A stretch of DNA of 64,000 bases from Thuidium tamariscinum (taxonomy: Eukaryota > Streptophyta > Bryopsida > Hypnales > Thuidiaceae): assembly GCA_947034885.2 (NCBI GenBank), contig OX344750.2:31544821-31608820 (forward strand), written 5' to 3'. Of the stretch, positions 48,645 through 61,410 are shown in pieces. The notes beneath the pieces are model-generated. The model was given only the letters and a program-made list of their open reading frames with translations, had not been told where the DNA came from and did not search any database. The translations under genes and the position numbers were made by a program. Position 1 is the first letter of the stretch; every line of letters begins with the position of its first letter.

Positions 48645-49598
48645 TTAACCCCTAAAGGACCATGACTATGTTTTCACTAAAATCGTTCCAAAACTACCAC
48701 TTCTAATACATGTATCAAAACTTAGAAACAAAATTGTTTTCTGACACATATAACCATTAGATCTTGAAGTAAGATTCTTTGAAAGTATGGGGAAAAAATC
48801 TCAGAATTTTCCACCATGTAGATTGCAAGATTTTAGTGTTTGAAGGTACAAAAAGCCTTTTTTTACCACTGCGAAAATTCGGGCAGCTTCACTTCACAAG
48901 GTTACATTTATATAAGAGTTAAAAAAAGTTCAAATTGGTTTCACCTCTTTGAATTCAGCCTCAAAGGCAAGTTGTCTACATTTTCAAAAAATTTCAAATC
49001 ATTTGGAATTACAAAACATATAGGAAAAAAATAGTAAGTAGAAAAAAGTAGAAAATGAGCTAAAATACAAAATTATAAACAATTAATTTATGGAATTGAA
49101 AAATGCCAATCCCAATGGTTAAAATGTTATAATAATAAATATATACCTATTTCTTTTATTTTTCCAAAAATATTAAAAATCAAATTAAATAAAGGATTTC
49201 AAACTTTTTTTTTGTAGTGTAGAGATTCTATAACTAGCCACAAGCTACCTCAAACTGAAACTCCTCATAACCTTTGATAAATTGATCAAAAATGAAAAGA
49301 TTAAAAGCTTTCCACTTAGATAAAATTCTAATAAACCATTTTTTTTAAATCTTTAAAAAACCATTTTTAAGGAATTTTTTTTTTCTACCTAGATTGCCGG
49401 CTGAGCAAAGAAAGTGACATATCATGCCATAACTTCTTAACCATGTATTCAAAAGCTATGAAAATTATTGGTCCTTAAAGCTACTCCTTAGGTACACATT
49501 GTGTGAAAATTTCAAAGAAAAAAAAACTTCATTCGTAGTGAGCTACCCAAAATCGCTATATTGCCAAAAAAAACGTAGTTTGGTCCTTTAGGGGTTAA
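48645..49598. mobile_element. TTAA MITE, ~950-bp family, well preserved
   Basis: TTAA at 48645-48648 and 49595-49598. The ends are CCCCTAAAGGACCATGAC and, on the opposite strand, CCCCTAAAGGACCAAACTA. The body is 946 bp and serves as the reference for the family: left end 'cactaaaatcgttccaaaac', right end 'ctacccaaaatcgctatatt'. It is noncoding and lies between the two NmrA genes. Confidence 0.9.
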
Positions 49599-50374
49599 GG
49601 TGATAGTCTTTTTAAATTCCTATCTAATTTGTACAGTCTTGTTGTAGGAACACTAATTTTTTAGCATTGAGAAAATTCATAATTTATTCATATTTTGTGT
49701 AAAAGGGTGCATTTTTGGAGATTTTAGAGTACTCTACAAACTTCCACTAAAATCCTATAAGAATTTGGTAGTTTCTTTATACAAACAATGTGCAATTGCA
49801 TGTTCAATCATATATACGAGTAGTTACTTTATGAGAATCTAAGTAGTGATGTTTTTATTCTCAACATATATATAAAGTATGTGTGTACATGTAATGCATA
49901 AGTTTTGTCAATTACAATGTCAAACTTTCATTCAAGCAATGAAAAAAAAATTGTACTTTTGAAGTATGTGAAAGTTATGTGTTTTTTAATTGATTTGAAA
50001 AATACTAATCATTATTTAAGACATTAGAAGCTTAATATGAATATTTTCTAATCATAAATTTGAACATCTAACCAAGGAAGAATGTCAAAAAAAAAGTTGT
50101 ACAATGTTACGTATTATTAATAGCACATGTAGGTGTGCGTGACGAGGTTCCAGAACATAATTGGTTCGTAAGCTTGCTGTATGTTGAGATTCAATAACTG
50201 CTGAGAAGAATTCGGAGTTCAATCTCAATCCAGCACTGGAAATCATGGGGGGTTTAATTTGACTGAATTGGCCTCGCGCTCCAATTTCCTGCTTCTCCAG
50301 TGTCCTCTGTCCTCGTGCCAGCGTCCTCATGTTTGTAACAGAGTTCACAAAGAAATTAGAATGAATGACACGGC
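49599..50374. other. AT-rich spacer, no gene seen
   Basis: Short frames only. The last 200 bp become more GC-rich toward the fragment at 50375-51080. Confidence 0.5.
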
Positions 50375-50780
50375 TTAATTTATGATCCCTTCACGGGCCT
50401 TCAAAACCAGAAACCATACTGCAAGGCCGCGAGCGCAACTCTCGAATCGTGGATCACCACTCCAAACTTGGAAAATAAAACAACAGTCTCGTAGAGCGAG
50501 CTTTCCTTCGGCAACTTCTCCCTCGCAAATGGCATTCACCAGACGGCGCTCCCGGGACGGCACTTCATTTCTGAAGCTTGTGATCTCGCAAATTTCTCTT
50601 CGATGGAAGCAAGCGCATTCGGAAGCACGAATGTCCGTCCACGTGTTGACCGTGGGATGTGAGCGACTAGCTTGTTGGCTTTGAAATCCAGGAATTCCAA
50701 CAATCCCGGCGTGTTGTTGTGTTTTCTTGCGTCCACAGCTGCTCGGGCTGCACCATACGTGAATTAAAGCTCGCCGTGGA
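50375..50780 (-). other. GC-rich stretch with overlapping open frames, unassigned
   Basis: Two minus-strand frames (to 50800 and 50536-50736) and a plus-strand frame are all open. None shows a domain I know. It directly follows the stop of the fragment at 50781-51080, so it may be that gene's 3' untranslated region. Confidence 0.3.
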
Positions 50781-51080
50781 TCAGTCGCCCGACGTTCCAC
50801 GTACGTCGTCGAGCCCCATGGCCTCGCAGAGACGCAGCGCGAGCTTTTCCTGGGAGAGTGTGAGCTTCAGTGTTTCCAGCTGGGCGTCTAGAAATGGATC
50901 GATGTTGTAATCTTCCTCCAGTGGGAGATGAGCTGCGAGGATCGCTCTGCTCGCGTATGCCACGGTCGCTGCGAGCTTCCGTTGTGCAGGCTCCCGTGTC
51001 GTGAAGCGCCAAGGGGGCGTGCCATTGGGAAAGGGGTCCCTCCACCATACCCAGTGAATGACTGATCGAGTATAATAGAG
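50781..51080 (-). pseudogene. Unrecognised coding fragment, ~100 codons, probable last exon or gene remnant
   Basis: One minus-strand frame stays open for 100 codons with G/C-ending codons, in an otherwise AT-rich spacer. It reads IHWVWWRDPFPNGTPPW, then REPAQRKLAATVAYASRAIL and EEDYNIDPFLDAQLETLKL, and ends GTSGD-stop. The composition looks like a real protein C-terminus. A stop lies just upstream of the open frame, and 'cag' at its start (before IHW) could be a splice acceptor. The right arm of the NmrA duplication begins only ~330 bp further upstream, leaving no room for a full gene there. I do not recognise the family. Confidence 0.4.
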
Positions 51081-51414
51081 TCATGCATTTAGGGGTATGA
51101 GGACCTTCTGGTGGATGAAAATAAGAATTGCAGGGTAGTGAAGGTGAAGAAGAAATTAACATTAGCAGACTGAAATGAGGATTTTATCCAGGACTTCTCC
51201 TTATTGACAAAGAGTTTCTGAGGACATTTTATTGATTGCCATGAAGTGATTGTCCTCTTGCAGATAAAGTGCAAGTGAGCACATGCAAACGAATGTATGG
51301 AACTCAAGCGAGGACAATCGGGTCTTGAATAACCAAGGCATGAGGTGCAACGCAGAATTAATGGCACCGCAACATTCTTTCGCCCATACAGGTCTGCATC
51401 CTTTAGACTGTGAG

Positions 51415-53190
51415 TTGAAACAAACATAATATTTTCACACAACCGGCTCAAGATTGACATGCATTTTCTAAAGCATTACTCTTCTCCTGATACAACTCCC
51501 TGTTCTGCTATATATTAATCACAAAACAAATCACAACACTCTTGAAGAAAGTACTACGCTCCTTGCCCGCATAAAGTTTGCCTTCCGTGTCTCCAGCAAC
51601 TCTCGCAATCCTGAATCCGAGGGAGACTACACCCCTGATTACCTGCCTACGTACATTTGTGGTCCCAATCTCTAAACTAATCTTACGCAAGTGATCACAT
51701 ACATATGCAAACGCGAGCTAACATTTCATAATGTCAGAACGATGGCTTGGGATTCTCGGGCCCCGCGCGCAGAATGTTGCGAGCATCGCAAAGCTCCAGC
51801 TCACTTCTGCGAGAAGATGTGGATGTTCTGCCGCACCCACGCTTCGACAGTAAGCGGCTTCACCCCCGTAACATCCTCCACGTCGTCATTCTTCACGTCA
51901 TTCTGGCCCTTCACCGTGTTCTTCGCCAACGTCACAAAGTGATCATCCACATGCGGCCCAAACTGCCCTTCCGCAAGCTCATTCTTCACCCACTCCTCCA
52001 GAGGAACATCCACGTACACGACCTCCCGTCCAAGCGCTTTGGCGTATTGCTTGGCGATGGCGTCCCCATCCAAGCTCTCCGGCCCCACAAGGTGGTACGT
52101 CTTCCCAATGTGCTTCTCAGGATTCACAATCGCCTCAAAGGCCACTTGCGCCACGTCCATCGCCGCCACCGGCGAGATTTTTTGCTTTCGAAACGGCAAC
52201 CGCAACTCCCCCGATCGCCGAATGGTCCGCGCAGCCATGGTGCTGTAAAACGGATGCTCCAGAAACACCGTCCCGCGGATCTCCACTACTGGTAACCCCG
52301 ACCACGCCAGCACCTGCTCCACCAGCCAGTGGAACCGCTGCTGCTGACTGGTCGTCTCCTTCGTGATATTCGTGTGGGTCAACTGAGAAACGAGCATTTG
52401 GGAGAGGTCGACGAAAACGGAGACGTTGTGGTACTTCGCAGCGGCGGCCATGTTGAGACAGGGCTGGAGGAAGGCATCGGACACGGTTATGCAGAAGAAG
52501 ACGCGATCGCATCCGTCCACTACGCGCATGGCGTCCTCGACGTTGGTGAGCTCGGCGACCACGACTTCGGCGCCTAATTTGGAGAGAGCTTCCGAGCGAG
52601 AGTCGAGTCGGCGGACTTGTGCGCGCACGGGGAGGTTTTGAGAGCGTAGCAAAGAGACGAGCCTCGTGCCTACGGAGCCGATGCCGCCACCTGCGCCGGT
52701 GACGAGAATGAGCTTCGGGTGGCTGCGAATTCCCTCCGACTGCGCCATGGAATGCTTACTCGATGGTTCCAGCAAGGAGACGGATCGGAAGCTTCCTGTC
52801 TGCGGTACAGTTGCAAACTTTGATCGAGCTCGACGTTCGGATTCAGCCACTCGGATCAATTCCGCTACTCTGATTCTGCTGCTCTAGCTGATTCTACAAC
52901 ATGCAGGACTCGATCTGTGAAGCAAGACTTGAGCGAGTGCGCGAGTGCGAATGGGGACTTGGATGTGGAATATGAACTCGATCGATCACTTGCAGTTCGT
53001 TTATGTACACAATCGATCGATGTCTGTGCGCCACGGTGTTCGAGGGGATAGCGGCACCTGCCGGAGGAGGTCCGGTTGAGTTTCTGCTTAAACTTCCTGT
53101 CCGGCCGTCCGGTGTCTGCGGTCCCACCGTCGGTATTGGAAGTATTGTCCGAAACTCTGGAGTAGTGCCTGGAGCCCATTTCCTTGAGCT
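51415..53190. repeat. Inverted segmental duplication, right arm
   Basis: This arm mirrors 45563-47290 and holds NmrA-like gene B in opposite orientation. Noncoding flanks on both sides are also conserved, including the 3' block 'gggaccacaaatgtacgtag' and 'ggaaggcaaactttatgcgg'. Confidence 0.85.
51801..52748 (-). CDS. NmrA-like NAD(P)-binding reductase, copy B (315 aa)
   Basis: This is a paralogue of the gene at 46009-46956, in an inverted duplication and facing it. The frame is open upstream to an ATG at 52859, but the 37 extra codons match the untranslated leader of copy A, so the conserved ATG at 52748 is taken as the start. The Rossmann motif is GAGGGIG (residues 18-24), closer to the consensus than copy A. 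About 47 of 315 residues differ between the copies, mostly conservatively. They cluster at residues 66-135 and in the last 50; the central block from WLVEQVLAWSG to QKISPVAAMD is nearly unchanged. It is intronless and GC-rich at third positions. The substrate is unknown. Confidence 0.88.
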   Translation of the reverse strand: MAQSEGIRSHPKLILVTGAGGGIGSVGTRLVSLLRSQNLPVRAQVRRLDSRSEALSKLGAEVVVAELTNVEDAMRVVDGCDRVFFCITVSDAFLQPCLNMAAAAKYHNVSVFVDLSQMLVSQLTHTNITKETTSQQQRFHWLVEQVLAWSGLPVVEIRGTVFLEHPFYSTMAARTIRRSGELRLPFRKQKISPVAAMDVAQVAFEAIVNPEKHIGKTYHLVGPESLDGDAIAKQYAKALGREVVYVDVPLEEWVKNELAEGQFGPHVDDHFVTLAKNTVKGQNDVKNDDVEDVTGVKPLTVEAWVRQNIHIFSQK

Positions 53191-53364
53191 TAAGGGCAAA
53201 ACACCCATTCCCGAACCTAGACTAATTAACTCAAATGCGTCAGTAGAGTCCCCTTAATGTGTTTGTCACATGCTTGATTTTAATTAGCTGACGCATTTCA
53301 AGGACACATATAAATATCTGATTCGCTCATTGCTGATTTCAGCTTAGTTCAGTTCAAGGTACAC

Positions 53365-54333
53365 TTAACCCCTCACCGCCCAAGGTCCAACCATGCTTAA
53401 AAACTGCCTGCCTTTGCAAGTCTGAAAATTCAAAATTAGAGTAAGGTATGAAGATCTCAATCGTACAATATTGTAGTGTGCATCTTTTAGATGGTGTGGA
53501 ACAAATTTTGGGTCATTTGACCGTATAGATTGAAAGATTATAATGTTTTAGTGTTCAAAAAAGGTGCTGAAATTTTCTTAAAAACACATTTGGAGGTGAA
53601 ATTGGATTTTTAAACCAATTCCAATGAAAAAACATTAAACTACAAAGTGATTCAAAACCATAATATAAACACTTCAATGGAAAAAAAATTCATAAAAATC
53701 ACTCATTTCGTTTGAAAAATGGATTTGAAATGTCAAAAACCAGTGAAAAAAGATGAAAAAATCACAACTGTGGCTGAAGCTCCTTCTACCAAAATGCTTC
53801 TCAGTCACTCAAAACGTCTTAGATGGATCTGAAATTTTAGCCACACAAAATAGATTAGTAAGTGAAACTTTTCCAACAAATATTATTGAAAAGCAATCAT
53901 GTATGAAGAAGTTACGAGCCGCCAAAGTTGACTGAAATGCAAAAATGTCTAGATTTTGAACTTCGAATTGCTCCCAAACATTCAAAACAACTTGGATTGG
54001 CATGAAAAATTTAGCACAATAACTAGACCTTGAGAGGAACAAAACACAACAAATACTATCAAAAAAAAAGATTTTATGAAAAAGATACAATCCCCCAAAG
54101 TTGCAGCAGTCACAATGCAGTGTGCTGCATCTAAATGAACCTGTGAACTTTGAATGGCTCTCAAAAACTCAATATGTCTTTTATTGATTTGAAATTTCTT
54201 CCATAAGAACTAGATTAAAATGCGCAACTTTTCCAACAAGTTTCAATGAATTTGGACATTGGATGCAAAAGTTACAGCACTTTGAGTCTGACTGCATGGA
54301 CACTTTTGGTCCTCTTGGGCGGTGAGGGGTTAA
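53365..54333. mobile_element. TTAA MITE, subfamily with CCCCTCACCGCCCAAG ends, 961 bp
   Basis: TTAA at 53365-53368 and 54330-54333. The inverted ends are CCCCTCACCGCCCAAGG and, on the opposite strand, CCCCTCACCGCCCAAGAGG, matching perfectly for 16 bases. The body contains repeated units with 'attgaaaattttagcac', 'caacttttccaacaa' and 'agttacagc', i.e. several diverged internal repeats. It is noncoding and the best preserved ends of any TTAA element here. Confidence 0.9.
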
Positions 54334-56305
54334 GTTAACTTATAGGATGGTTCCAATGGTCTAGGGAGCCAACACTTTGAAGTTTGAACTCTATCCGAGC
54401 CCATTTCCTTGAGCTGACTTATGATTAGTTGATGGAGTTATTCAAAGGGTATTAAATAGCTGGTGTACTTTGATTGTGAAACCTGATTCTATGCTTTGCT
54501 CAATTTCAGTCCATGTGACATAAGGTAGGAGCAGCCAAAATGGACACTTACCCCTGGATCCAAAGATGCAATACTTGTGTAGGGAAAAAGATTAGATGCG
54601 CTTGTCAGGAAATGATTTATGAAACCAAAACAATTGGGTTCATATTTTTCTGAGCTTGTATGAATATAATATGAATTTTTGAAAACCATTGTGTAGATGC
54701 ATCTACTGTGGGCGCGCACTAGACTGACACCAAAATTGGCACGGAAACATTCAAAGGTGACACTCTAATCTTAAATCCCATGCATGTGATTGGCCACTCC
54801 TTGGAAGAATGACAACTTCTTTGAATCCACTTGCACTTGGATTTAGGTTCTTTTCCAGATGTCTATGGATGACTAGTGTTCAATTTGGGTGCTCCTACCT
54901 TACGTTGAAAATGAGTGACGATTCCAAATGAGCAAACATGTAAATTAACAAATATACTATTTTTTATGTACTACAATTATTATAAAAAAATGTGAAGCAA
55001 AAAACAATTATGGTTTGGAAGTAAATGATTTTCACAATTAGATAACCACCCTAATATTTTTGAGGTGGTATTTGATAATCACTCCAAAAATGGCCTATTC
55101 TTCTTTTTGGAGCCACAATGACTTCAATATTTTACTGCATGTTGTTGTACATCATTTAAGACCCACTCCCATTGGTAATGTAAGAAGTTGACATACATGT
55201 GGTTGACAAAAAAATTTATATAGAGAAAAATGTAGATAATACTAATTTGAATGGAGTTTAAAGGTTCAATCATAATGAATCTTCTACTAGAATACGGAGG
55301 TGTTAAGTTTCTTAGCCAAGTTTTTTGTGCATAGAAGAATGAGAACATTTGCAATGGAAGGGCGGTAAATATGGAGAAGTGAGTTTCTGAGCAATGTTTC
55401 ATATAAGACCTCTAAATTCAAACATTCCCAATGCAATTCAAAAGTTGGGTGATTGCAAGATGTGCTTGTCCTATTTTCTATCATACACAGATTGCAGAAG
55501 TTGTTTTGTGTCATAAGTATTGCAAAATTGATTGATTGAATATGAAATTTAGAAATTAGCTTCCTATAGTACAGTAATAGAAAATGTACTTGAATTTTTT
55601 GAATTTTTTCAAAATTCATTCAATAGGATTTAAATATATATCACACTTATGGTTTGGGCATTTTTTTTAGTACTATCAAGTACCTCTTTTGAAGAATTAC
55701 ATAACCAAATTTGGTGTGCTAGCTCTTCTAATAGAAATATACCTCTTGAGGAGAGGAATTTCCAAAAACATGTTCCAAGTTTGGTTTGCATTGGCATAAA
55801 GTATATTCTATTTCAATTGAGTTTATATTGAACTAATTATTTGTTTTTTGTTTTAGCCTTGATTTTCTTTCTTTGCTCTTAGTTGAATACAATGACTACT
55901 TTTTAAATAAAATTTTCAAGGGCATTTTCTAATTTTTCAAATAAATAAATAAATCTCATTATTGGACATAAATTTCTAAAAATAGTATTTAAGGATATAA
56001 AAAATGACTGAATAATACTGGTTCAAGGCCAATAGTGCCTCTAATCTATCAATGTAAACTATTTTTGATGGCAAATTATGTTATGCCATCTATACTAGCT
56101 TTTCCGTTGACGAACATCAAAAGTTGTTTATATTGTAGATCTGAAATCCAACCACCATCCAAATTTCATATTCAATGTTTTTAAAAGTATCAAAGGTGAC
56201 TTGTAGTACATGCAAAAAATACTAAAATGATAAAAATAAAGAAGGCAAAATATAGTACAAGTGCTTCTTGTAGTCACCCAATTGTGTGTGCTTTTAATTA
56301 ACTCA
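54334..56305. other. AT-rich spacer, no gene seen
   Basis: No coding frame is supported. Near 56249-56270 lies an isolated end of the nested-MITE family ('acaagtgcttcttgtagtca'). Confidence 0.5.
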
Positions 56306-57261
56306 TTAAATCCTTTTACTATATTTTCATTGAAAATGCTCAAAAACGCTCTAAAGTTGCCATTTCTAGAACAAGTACCAAATTTTGGAAATAAAACATT
56401 CTTAAGACACATGTAACCATAGGGTTGTATACAATGTCGGCTTATGAACATGTAGAAAAATTTTCAAGAAATTTCTACAATGAGGATTGTACAAATGCAC
56501 AATATTACCTTTCAAATTTACAAAAAAATATCTTTTGGGCTTTGCAAAACATTGTACAACTATACTTTGCAAAGTTCATATTTGTATGAAATTTTTTCAA
56601 AAATGATGGTTCTTAAATGGAATTTATTGTTCAAGGCAAGTTGGATGCAAGTTTGAAGATTCTCGTATCATTTGGAATTGTACAACATATAAGAATAAAA
56701 TAGTACGTAGAAAAAAGCAAAAAATGATCCAACATACAATATTGCTCAGAACTTATTTATAAAATTGAAAAATGCCAACCCCAATGGTTGTAATTTTGTA
56801 ATAAACAATCTACATCCTATGATCTTTTTTCAATAGAGATTAAAAATTGAATTAAACAAAGGACTTCAATTTTTATTGTAGATTAGCAAGTGCATAAATG
56901 TATACAAACAAAATCTCTTCATAAATTTTGACTCATTGATTAAAATGGAATGATTCAAAAGCTTCTCATGTATATATGAATCTAGAGAACCAATTTCAAA
57001 TTTTTGTTATTAAAGAAAGGGAATTATCTTGATTTGTCCAAAGCCCAAAATTATCCATTTATAAAAAAAATAACATATTAGGTGATAACTTTTGACTTGT
57101 ATTTTCAAATCCCCTAAATTTTAGTGTTTAGGAAAGACATTATTTGTCTACACCTTTCATTAAGGTTTTGGCCCCAAACCTAAAAATCTCTAGTTGCATG
57201 GACCTAACCAAAATTACTATGTCCCCCATTTCAAAAAGTTGAGTGGTCCTTTAGACATTAA
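56306..57261. mobile_element. Degenerate TTAA MITE, ~950-bp family
   Basis: TTAA at 56306-56309 and 57258-57261. The left end is worn ('atccttttactatattttca') but leads into the family block 'aaaacgctctaaagttgcca'. The right end is 'gagtggtcctttagaca'. The orientation is the same as 48649-49594. Confidence 0.65.
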
Positions 57262-57361
57262 TAGTTTGACAAGAATGATGAACAAGTGTCATTGCTAGTG
57301 TTCGGAATTTTGCTAGGTCTTCAATGTATGCTATGGTGTTGGGGTGTACCATTTTTGATGT

Positions 57362-58286
57362 TTAACCGCTAAAGGACCAAAATATGTTTTTGGCCTATAG
57401 GGATATTGGGTAGCCCACTACAAATGGAATTTTTATTTTTGTTCTTTGAAATTTTCACATGAAATGTGCCAAAGGAGTGTTTTCAAGGTACAACAATTTT
57501 CATAACTTTTAACTACATGGTTGGAAAGTTTTTGTATGGTATGTAATTTTCATTGCTCATTGGGCAACCCATGCAATTCAAAAAGTTTCTTTGAAAGTCA
57601 CTTTTGAAAAAAAAATAGAAATTAATTTTCTATATTTATATATAGGTCAAAAGCTTTAAATCATTTCATTTTGATGAATGAGACAAAAGTTATGCAAAGT
57701 TTTTGTTTGTGGCCATTTATACATTTGCTAATCTACAATAAACTATTGTTTAATTCAATTTTTAATTTTTATTGATAAAATATTGTAGGATGTAGATTGT
57801 TTATTACAACATGATTACAACCCTTGGTATTGGCATTTTTCAATTTTATAAATAAGTTCTCAACAATGTTGTATTTTGGATCATTTTTTGGTTCTTTCTA
57901 CATACTATTTTTTTCTTATATGTTGTACAATTCCACATGATATGGAAATTTTCAAGTTTGCATCCAACTTGCCTTGAAGACCGAATTCAATGAAGCACCA
58001 CCATTGTCAACAAATTTTCATACAAATGAGAGCTTGTGAAGTGCAATTGCTTGGTTTTTTGCAAGGTCAAAAAAGAATTTCTATTAGGTCAAATGCTAAT
58101 ATCTTGCAATTTGTATGGTAGAAATTTTTGGAATTTTTTCTACATCTTTTCAAACAATTGTACTACAAGTTCCTATGGTTGTTTGTGTCCCAAAATGCTT
58201 TTCTTCTAAAATTTGGCACTTGTTCTACAAATGGTAGTTTGAAAATGTTTTTGCTGAAAACATAGTCAAAAGTAGTTATGGCTTAA
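57362..58286. mobile_element. Degenerate TTAA MITE, ~950-bp family, reverse orientation
   Basis: TTAA at 57362-57365 and 58283-58286. The left end is CCGCTAAAGGACCAAAATA. The right end has lost its inverted match, but the adjoining family sequence 'gctgaaaacatagtc' is kept. It lies 100 bp from the previous element in opposite orientation. Confidence 0.65.
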
Positions 58287-61200
58287 CCCTAAAAAAATAG
58301 TGCATTTCATACTTGAGTTTGGTGAAACTTCATATAAATTCTACATCATCAAACTCATTTTACAAATCAAATCATTTGTACATGTAGCAATATGTGTCTA
58401 TTATATGTCACTTTTTAATATAAAAAACCATCTAATTGATTTCTATATGTTTTTGAGGAGATATATCTTTGTCATAAAATCTAGTAATTAGAATAGTGCC
58501 TAAATTTATATGCATTTTCTTAAGACAAATGAAAACAATATTGACATACAACATGGTGTAATTCGTGTATTTTTTAAACTAGCACAAAAAGAAATTTAAT
58601 ACAAAACCTAAGGTTCAAAAGTAGTGTGTTTCAAAATTTGGATACTAGTAGAGAAAAAAACCAAGCCTTCAAATGGCCATGAGAAAGACCTTAGAAGACC
58701 TCAAATCTTAAATTTTATTTCATACTTTTAATATTTTTTAACCTATTGCTACTAACATTATATTGAAATGTTAGATAGTTGTTAGGTTGTACAATGGCTC
58801 AGTATTTAAACATAGGAGGTTTGAATGATTATTAAACACCTAGTAATCTAAATCACCTTGCACTTTGACCAAGTCATTAGGAAAAAAATCCAAGCAATCC
58901 AATTACCATGTCAAGTTATCAAGAATTTTTTGTATGGCAATAGGCTAGACTTACTTCATTGTCATTTGATGATAACAAAGGATGAAGTTGTGCTGTTTTT
59001 ATCATGAAATCAATTGTCTATTAAGAAATCTCAATGGATAAGGGATATTTTAAAGAGGAGAGCTTCACTAATCATTGATAAAACATAGGAATTGTGCTCC
59101 AAGTAGAATTTCAAACCTCATTTTAGCATAGTGAAATATCCTTTTTCAAGAAAAATTGAATTGGAAAAAGGTAGAGGGTCAAGCTAAGTTTTATCTTCAA
59201 ATATCCGTTTTGAGGGGGGAAGTGGAGGGGAAAATTAGATAGTCAATCAAAGTTGATTAATCTATCTCAAATGAATTTTGGGCTAATTATTGAACACTCT
59301 TGGGAAGGTCACTTTGCAAAAAGTAGAAAACCATGTGGGTTCAACTATAGGGTGCATTTTATTCACTAGAGGATAAATTTATAAATGATTTAGATTTACT
59401 TTAGCCTAAACTTAATTCTTGAAACATCATTATATGTAATATAGAGTATTGAAAAATGTCTTGACTTTAAATAAAAGTAGATATAAATTAGTATAAATAA
59501 AATTAGACAAGGAAAAAAATTAATCCTAGGATCAATTTAATCCCCAATCTTTTGTATAGAGGAATGAAAAGTCACATGTTTTTATCCATCATAAAAATTA
59601 ACTACACAATTGCATTGTGAATTGGAGTGGGAATATTTTGTCAAAATTAAAGAATCATTCTATGGTGGAATTCAAAGATCATAGTGTGGTGGAATGGAGA
59701 GGTCCTAGATTATGGTGGAATAGGATGATCAAAGAAAATCAAGCATAACATATGGAGAGGCATTTGAAATATTGTTTTTTTTTATAAAGTTTGAATTTGT
59801 TAAGAATTTTAGAAGTGTTAAGTCCAAGTAGTTCTATAAACTCTCTGAACTATTCTTGAACCATCAAAAAGCGTGCCTATAGAGGTTGTCAAGTCACCCA
59901 AAGTAATTCTAATATTTCCTTTTATAGTAATGTGGTTGCAAAATTTTCTAATATGGATATTATATGATGGATATAAAAAAGTTAGTTCTTATAATGACAT
60001 TACATAGGAAAGGTGGAAGTTCCCAAATCAATCTCTAATAATTCCATGACCATCATAAAAAGCATCTAATTTGGTTAGTAAGCTACCTAATAAAGTCCTA
60101 ACCTCATTAATTAAAAAGAAAATTCCATGGATTGACAAAAAATTGTAATGGGTTGTTTTGTAGATGTTTGCATTAGAAAGATGGGTTGTCATGGGCCTAT
60201 TTACTTTACAATTATTTAATTTTAATTTTATTGAAAATGCCAATTGATCTCTCTATATATTGTTTGATTGCTTTGTTTTTAGATGTGGCATGAGGATATG
60301 AAGAAGGCCTTGCCATATAAATTTATCTATACATAAAATATAAGATTGTTTTTTATTTGACACCTAGGATCAAATTTGAAAATTTTGAGATCATATATAT
60401 AGAATTAGAGGATCCAAATTATTTTGAAGAAGTAAAGAATATAGAATTAGCATGACACAAATAGGGAACAATTTTTCAAAAATTGCCCTATGAAATACAT
60501 TATTTTCCCTTCCATTACCCACTTCATATGACTACTTCAACGTATATTTTAAATATCATCATCAAAATTTGGATGGATAAAAAATTTCTTTTCTTTTAAA
60601 ACTCCTATGAAGGAAATAAATAATAGAAACTTCAAAATCGTAGAGATGAAAGCTTGTGCCTTCTATAAGTAAACAAGATGTCTAGGCCCTAGAGAACTCC
60701 ACTTAATATAAATAATAGTTGACTTCTCCAACCTAGTGAATCTAGAGGCAAGAATCAGTTTAATCTTTCATTGTTTGGATATGTACTTTTGGTCTATTGA
60801 AGTATTCAAAAGCTACTAATTTGCAATAATCATCTACAAAAAACAAAAGATTAGGATGAATGCTAGAAAAAAAAGGATACTATTTTGTACTATTTTGTAT
60901 CTTCAAGGTGATCACTTCCTTTTATATTTTGTAACCATGGGCGTTAACCACATATGTGCTTGGGGCTATAAACCTTCTAATTATGATTTAAAGGAATCCT
61001 TTTAGTAGAAAAAAGCTACTTGGTCTTAGTTTTAAACACCTTATAGGTCATTTTAAATAAAAATCTAGCTTAATTTTTGGCTCACTATAGTATTTTTAAA
61101 TTTTAGGAATTTAGTTTTGTTTCATAATGAAGGATTTTAGGATGAATGTTTGGCATGAAAACATACAACATACAAAATTCAAGAGAAACATGAAACAAAC

Positions 61201-61410
61201 AACAACTGATTAATAATTTCACCCTTAACTTTTTGAACAACTGGAGTGTAGTCACTTTGGTTTTTGAAGTGTTTTTTCTATCATTAAAAGTATTTGGATG
61301 AAGTTGCACTTGAAGTGATCCTTTGACAAATTATGTTGGCCATCTTTTTGTGTCACTAGATTTACATAACACATCTTTTTGGTTTAAACTTTAAAGTCAA
61401 ATGACTTGAA
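58287..61410. other. AT-rich spacer, no gene seen
   Basis: Only short AT-driven frames are present, with no recognisable domain. Confidence 0.55.

Noticed and set aside
52749..52859. 37-codon N-terminal extension of NmrA copy B
   Set aside because: The same DNA is untranslated leader in copy A, so the conserved downstream ATG is preferred.
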